Shown in pieces: positions 6,810 through 9,728 of a stretch of 9,728 nucleotides of DNA. Position 1 is the stretch's first letter. Each line of letters starts with the position of its first letter. The stretch spans positions 1 to 9,728 of the forward strand of contig JALOAB010000067.1 in assembly GCA_023229045.1 (NCBI GenBank), written 5' to 3'. The notes beneath the pieces are model-generated. The model saw only the letters and a list, made by a program, of their open reading frames with translations. It was not told the origin of the DNA and did not search any database. A program made the translations under genes and the position numbers. This stretch comes from Fidelibacterota bacterium (GTDB lineage Bacteria; Fidelibacterota; UBA2242).

Positions 6810-9190
6810 TTAAGAATCAATCCATATGGCCGGGTTGGCGAGTAATTCTCAAAATCCTTCTGGGATTGGTTTTAATCGGTGGATTGTATCTTATCATCCC
6901 ACCGCCCGACCCGTTATTTCCGGTTGATAAAAGTACGGTTGTGCTGGCTGAAGACGGCGAAATTCTGCGGGTGTTTTTAAATTCCCAGGAGCAATGGTAT
7001 TTTCCGCCCGATCCTGAAAAGCAGATACCGCTCAAACTGCAAAAAGCTTTGTTGACTTACGAAGACCGGCATTTTTATCGGCATTTCGGGGTGAATCCGG
7101 GAGCTATTGTACGGGCAATAAAGCAGAACATTGACCATCACAAAATCATCAGCGGTGCCAGTACCATCAATATGCAAGTTACCCGAATGATGCGTCATAA
7201 GCCCCGCACTTTGGTTAATAAAATTATAGAGATAGGATTGGCTGTTCGGCTGGAGGTCTATTACCCGAAGGACGAAATTCTACGAATATATCTGGAAAAT
7301 GCTCCTTTCGGCGGTAATATCATCGGTTACCAGACAGCTTCCTATAAATATTTTAATAAACCTCCGGAACAACTTACCTGGAGCGAGGCTGCTACTCTGG
7401 CTGTTCTGCCCAATGCTCCCGGAATAATTGCTCCCCAGATTGATCATAGTCGCTTGATTGCAAAACGTAATATGTTGCTGAAACAGTTGCTGACTGAAAG
7501 CGTGATTGACGAAGAAACCTATACTACAGCTTGCCTGGAAACGGTGATCGAGGGTACTTACGATTTTCCGTTTTTAGCCCCGCACCTGGCGGAAAACCTG
7601 AAAAGAAAAACGGCCGGCGAAAGTGAATTCATTCATACCACTATCGATAATCAGGCTCAGGAATATCTTGAATACCTGGTGCAAGATCACTTGAAATTTT
7701 TAAAATCTCAGGGTATTAAAAACGGTGCCATTCTGGTTGTCGATAATAAAAATGGTGAAATTCGGGCTTATGTCGGCTCACAGGATTTTTTTGATTCTGT
7801 AAATGGAGGACAGGTCGATGGAGTTGCGGCTCCCAGATCATCCGGTTCGATCTTAAAGCCTTTTCTGTATGCTCTGGCGATGGATCACGGTCTATTAATT
7901 CCGCAGTCGGTGCTGGTGGATATTCCCACCTATTATGGTTCTTATTCGCCGGCGAACGCCAATAATACCTATGATGGTTTAGTGACGGCTAACGATGCTT
8001 TGATCCGTTCCCTGAATGTCCCCGCGGTACGGTTGCTGAAGGAATATGGCATAGCTCCGTTTTATCAATTTTTAAAGAAAGTCGGGGTCAGTCATTTGTA
8101 TATGTCGGCCGATGAATATGGTTTACCCTTGATTTTGGGAGGGGCGGAGGTTTCATTAGCCGATCTGGCAGTCTTATATCATGGATTATCGCATGGCGGG
8201 ATATTTACTCCGCTGAATGTGATTCAATCGGATAATGATAACGAAGTCAGTGCGAAGTCGCCGATACATACTCAGGAACGTTTATTTAGCGAAAGCGCCT
8301 GCTATTTGACCCTGGAAATTTTACGTGAACTAAAAAGGCCGGGGGCAGAATATTACTGGCATCAATATCAGAATCAATGGCCCATTGCCTGGAAAACCGG
8401 AACCAGCTATGGACAGCGGGATGCCTGGGCTGTTGGGGTGTCGCCGCAATGGCTAATTGCGGTCTGGATCGGTAATTTCACCGGGGAACCTAATACCAAC
8501 CTGGCCGGTGCGAAATCGGCCGGTACTCTGTTATTTGATGTATATAATTACCTGCCTAAAGATGCCGAAAAATGCTGGTTTGAGACCCCGTACTGGGATA
8601 TGGAGGAAATCGAAATCTGTACCGAAACCGGTTATATTGCTTCCGAGGCCTGTCCTCATCACAAAACCATTTATGCTCCGATAACGAAAAATCCCTTAAA
8701 ACGCTGTCCATATCATCACTCGATTTGTGTTACTTTGGATAATGAATATCAGGTATGCTCACGTTGCTGGGAAGGCGAAGGACATAAGAATATTAATGTT
8801 ATCGAATATCCGCCCGGCGTCGCTTACTATCTACAATTACGGGGTAATTATCCGGATCGGATTCCGTCTCATAATCCGGATTGTCAGTATTTTGCCGGCA
8901 ATAAATCCATGGAAATAATCTATCCGGATCAGGATGCCTACATCTGGATTCCGCGGGACTATGACGGTAATTACCAGAAAATCACATTCAAAGCCGTGCA
9001 CCTTCATCCTGATATTAAAATCTATTGGTATCTGGATGACCTTTTCCTGGGAGTAACCGAAAAACATCATACTGTTGCCTGCACCGCCGAAAAAGGTTGG
9101 CACGAACTTCAGATCGTCGATGCTGACGGTCAGCGGGATCAAAAGAAGTTTTATATTGAGATTAAAAGTAACCTTTCATATCAGAAATAA
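6809..9190 (+). CDS. pbpC: Penicillin-binding protein 1C, bifunctional glycosyltransferase/transpeptidase
   Basis: Class A penicillin-binding protein that polymerises lipid II glycan and cross-links peptides on the periplasmic side of the inner membrane. With the ATT start it has 793 residues (E. coli PbpC has 770): a short basic N-terminus (KNQSIWPGWR), an anchor helix at about 12-30, then PPPDPLFPVDKSTVVL. The GT51 domain has the catalytic Glu85 in EDRHFYRHFG, then GASTINMQ at 116-123 and LRIYLENAPFGGNIIGY. The transpeptidase has SILK with nucleophile Ser347, SLN at 401-403 and KTGT at 529-532. A cysteine-rich linker (589-692) and a BiPBP_C beta-domain (about 700-788) finish it. No in-frame ATG or GTG exists between the upstream gene and the anchor. 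A TTG start at 6866 (774 residues) would lose the basic flank and half the anchor and has no ribosome site. Overlap with the macroglobulin stop suggests translational coupling, and this gene pair is recurrent in bacteria. Function is certain; the start is less so. Confidence 0.95.
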   Translation: MKNQSIWPGWRVILKILLGLVLIGGLYLIIPPPDPLFPVDKSTVVLAEDGEILRVFLNSQEQWYFPPDPEKQIPLKLQKALLTYEDRHFYRHFGVNPGAIVRAIKQNIDHHKIISGASTINMQVTRMMRHKPRTLVNKIIEIGLAVRLEVYYPKDEILRIYLENAPFGGNIIGYQTASYKYFNKPPEQLTWSEAATLAVLPNAPGIIAPQIDHSRLIAKRNMLLKQLLTESVIDEETYTTACLETVIEGTYDFPFLAPHLAENLKRKTAGESEFIHTTIDNQAQEYLEYLVQDHLKFLKSQGIKNGAILVVDNKNGEIRAYVGSQDFFDSVNGGQVDGVAAPRSSGSILKPFLYALAMDHGLLIPQSVLVDIPTYYGSYSPANANNTYDGLVTANDALIRSLNVPAVRLLKEYGIAPFYQFLKKVGVSHLYMSADEYGLPLILGGAEVSLADLAVLYHGLSHGGIFTPLNVIQSDNDNEVSAKSPIHTQERLFSESACYLTLEILRELKRPGAEYYWHQYQNQWPIAWKTGTSYGQRDAWAVGVSPQWLIAVWIGNFTGEPNTNLAGAKSAGTLLFDVYNYLPKDAEKCWFETPYWDMEEIEICTETGYIASEACPHHKTIYAPITKNPLKRCPYHHSICVTLDNEYQVCSRCWEGEGHKNINVIEYPPGVAYYLQLRGNYPDRIPSHNPDCQYFAGNKSMEIIYPDQDAYIWIPRDYDGNYQKITFKAVHLHPDIKIYWYLDDLFLGVTEKHHTVACTAEKGWHELQIVDADGQRDQKKFYIEIKSNLSYQK

Positions 9191-9256
9191 CTTTAGAGAT
9201 ATATTTTAAGTAAGTAATCCATATTTATACCAGATTACGCAATAGGATTTTTCTAA

Positions 9257-9296
9257 TGCTTAGCAATAGATAAATTTGGGTTATAGAATACGAGAT
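9257..9296 (+). repeat. Right copy of the 40-bp IS1380-like 5' segment
   Basis: This copy matches 663-702 at 32 of 40 positions in the same orientation and begins with the identical 17 bases. It lies directly before the ATG at 9297 where the transposase N-terminal remnant begins, which identifies the repeat as the 5' flank of the element. It starts 66 bases after the pbpC stop. The intervening 9191-9256 is AT-rich and shows no hairpin that I would call a terminator. Confidence 0.6.
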
Positions 9297-9508
9297 ATGA
9301 TTTACAAATCAAGCGATTACACCATGGTCGGGTTTGGGCTTTTTGCATAATATGATGAAAAAGATGAGGGTTCGGGATCAACTTTTACGCTGTGATAATT
9401 TACCGCAACCGGGTTCCAATCGTGGATATTCTCCAGTAGACCTAATAGAGACGTTTATAGTCAGTAGCTGGTATGGAGCGAATCGGTTTATCCATACAGA
9501 AGTCACTT
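9297..9508 (+). pseudogene. IS1380-family transposase remnant, N-terminal piece
   Basis: The ATG at 9297 gives MIYKSSD, then one frame change near 9313-9318 continues as AITPWSGLGFLHNMMKKMRV, then RDQLLRCDNLPQPGSNRGYS and PVDLIETFIVSSWYGANRFI, ending HTEVT at about 9507. The ITPWSGL opening, the SNRGYSP box and the following helix match the N-terminus of IS1380-family transposases as I know them. About 70 residues survive. The DDE catalytic region is absent and the sequence is joined abruptly to a DUF5020 gene tail at 9509. It cannot encode an active enzyme. Its residues do not overlap those kept by the left remnant at 702-901, so the two are separate deletion derivatives of similar elements. 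A 72-codon open frame from a TTG at 9334 to 9552 runs across the junction out of frame with the DUF5020 tail and is probably not a gene. Confidence 0.75.
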
Positions 9509-9640
9509 ACCTCAGCGATTTACGTCGGTGGCGAGATCGAGATCAGCCGTAGCTTTTCGGGCGCCTGGAGCAAGAACAAAGTCTTCACTGAAGATGAAAT
9601 CTTTATCCTGCCGACGCTCGGATTGAAGTGGTCGCTTTAA
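9509..9640 (+). pseudogene. Duplicated 3' fragment of the DUF5020 gene
   Basis: These 132 bases align without gaps to 482-613, the last 43 codons and stop of the DUF5020 gene, with 11 mismatches. The frame is intact from the junction to a TAA and reads SAIYVGGEIEISRSFSG to a C-terminus of TLGLKWSL. No start codon or ribosome site remains; the fragment is fused to transposase sequence in another frame. Only 3 of the first 110 positions differ, but 8 of the last 22 do. Downstream sequences of the two copies (after 613 and after 9640) are unrelated. It is the relic of a second, similar DUF5020 gene or of a local duplication. Confidence 0.85.
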
Positions 9641-9728
9641 TATGCCATTCATGAAAAGATAAAAATGTACATATAAGCAGACTTGTTTTAACCGGTCAAA
9701 GCCGTTAAATTTCCAAGTTCTTTTTCCA

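Noticed and set aside
6825..6827. ATG at 6825 as the pbpC start
   Set aside because: It is in a different frame from the PBP1C coding sequence, and that frame soon reaches a stop and has no anchor helix.
9334..9552. 72-codon open frame as a novel small protein
   Set aside because: Its first part is the N-terminus of an IS1380 transposase and its end is DUF5020 sequence read in the wrong frame; it is a fusion relic.
1..9728. CRISPR arrays, tRNA or rRNA genes, phage or defence genes
   Set aside because: No regularly spaced repeats, cloverleaf, ribosomal RNA segments or hallmark proteins of such systems were seen on either strand.

Overview
The window comes from a Gram-negative bacterium: it encodes an outer-membrane-type beta-barrel protein, a large predicted lipoprotein and a periplasmic peptidoglycan synthase. 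The DUF5020 protein and the length and style of the alpha-2-macroglobulin point to the FCB side of the tree (Bacteroidota, Zixibacteria, Ignavibacteria and relatives). Both main genes have near-perfect Shine-Dalgarno sequences, which argues against typical Bacteroidota, where these are weak or absent. The phylum is an inference of low to moderate confidence.

Layout: 2-613 is the 3' part of a DUF5020 gene cut by the left window edge. 614-1268 is an AT-rich region without an intact gene. It holds an IS1380-like 5' segment (663-702), a frameshifted piece from the middle of an IS1380-family transposase (702-901), and a sigma70-like promoter candidate (940-968). 1269-6809 is a bacterial alpha-2-macroglobulin lipoprotein with an intact thioester motif. 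6809-9190 is penicillin-binding protein 1C (pbpC), overlapping the previous stop codon by one base and most likely starting at a rare ATT codon. 9191-9728 is again AT-rich and degraded: a second copy of the IS1380-like 5' segment (9257-9296), the N-terminal piece of an IS1380-family transposase (9297-9508), and, fused directly to it, a 132-bp copy of the 3' end of the DUF5020 gene (9509-9640).

The alpha-2-macroglobulin and PbpC form a known two-gene module. The first is thought to trap proteases that reach the periplasm by covalent thioester capture. The second is a bifunctional glycosyltransferase/transpeptidase thought to repair breached peptidoglycan. Overlapping stop and start codons and a Shine-Dalgarno inside the first gene suggest translational coupling.

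The least ordinary points are the ATT start of pbpC, the pair of same-family, same-orientation IS1380 remnants that bracket the module, and the duplicated DUF5020 tail, whose mismatches are clustered in its last 22 bases. I did not find an undescribed defence or mobile system.
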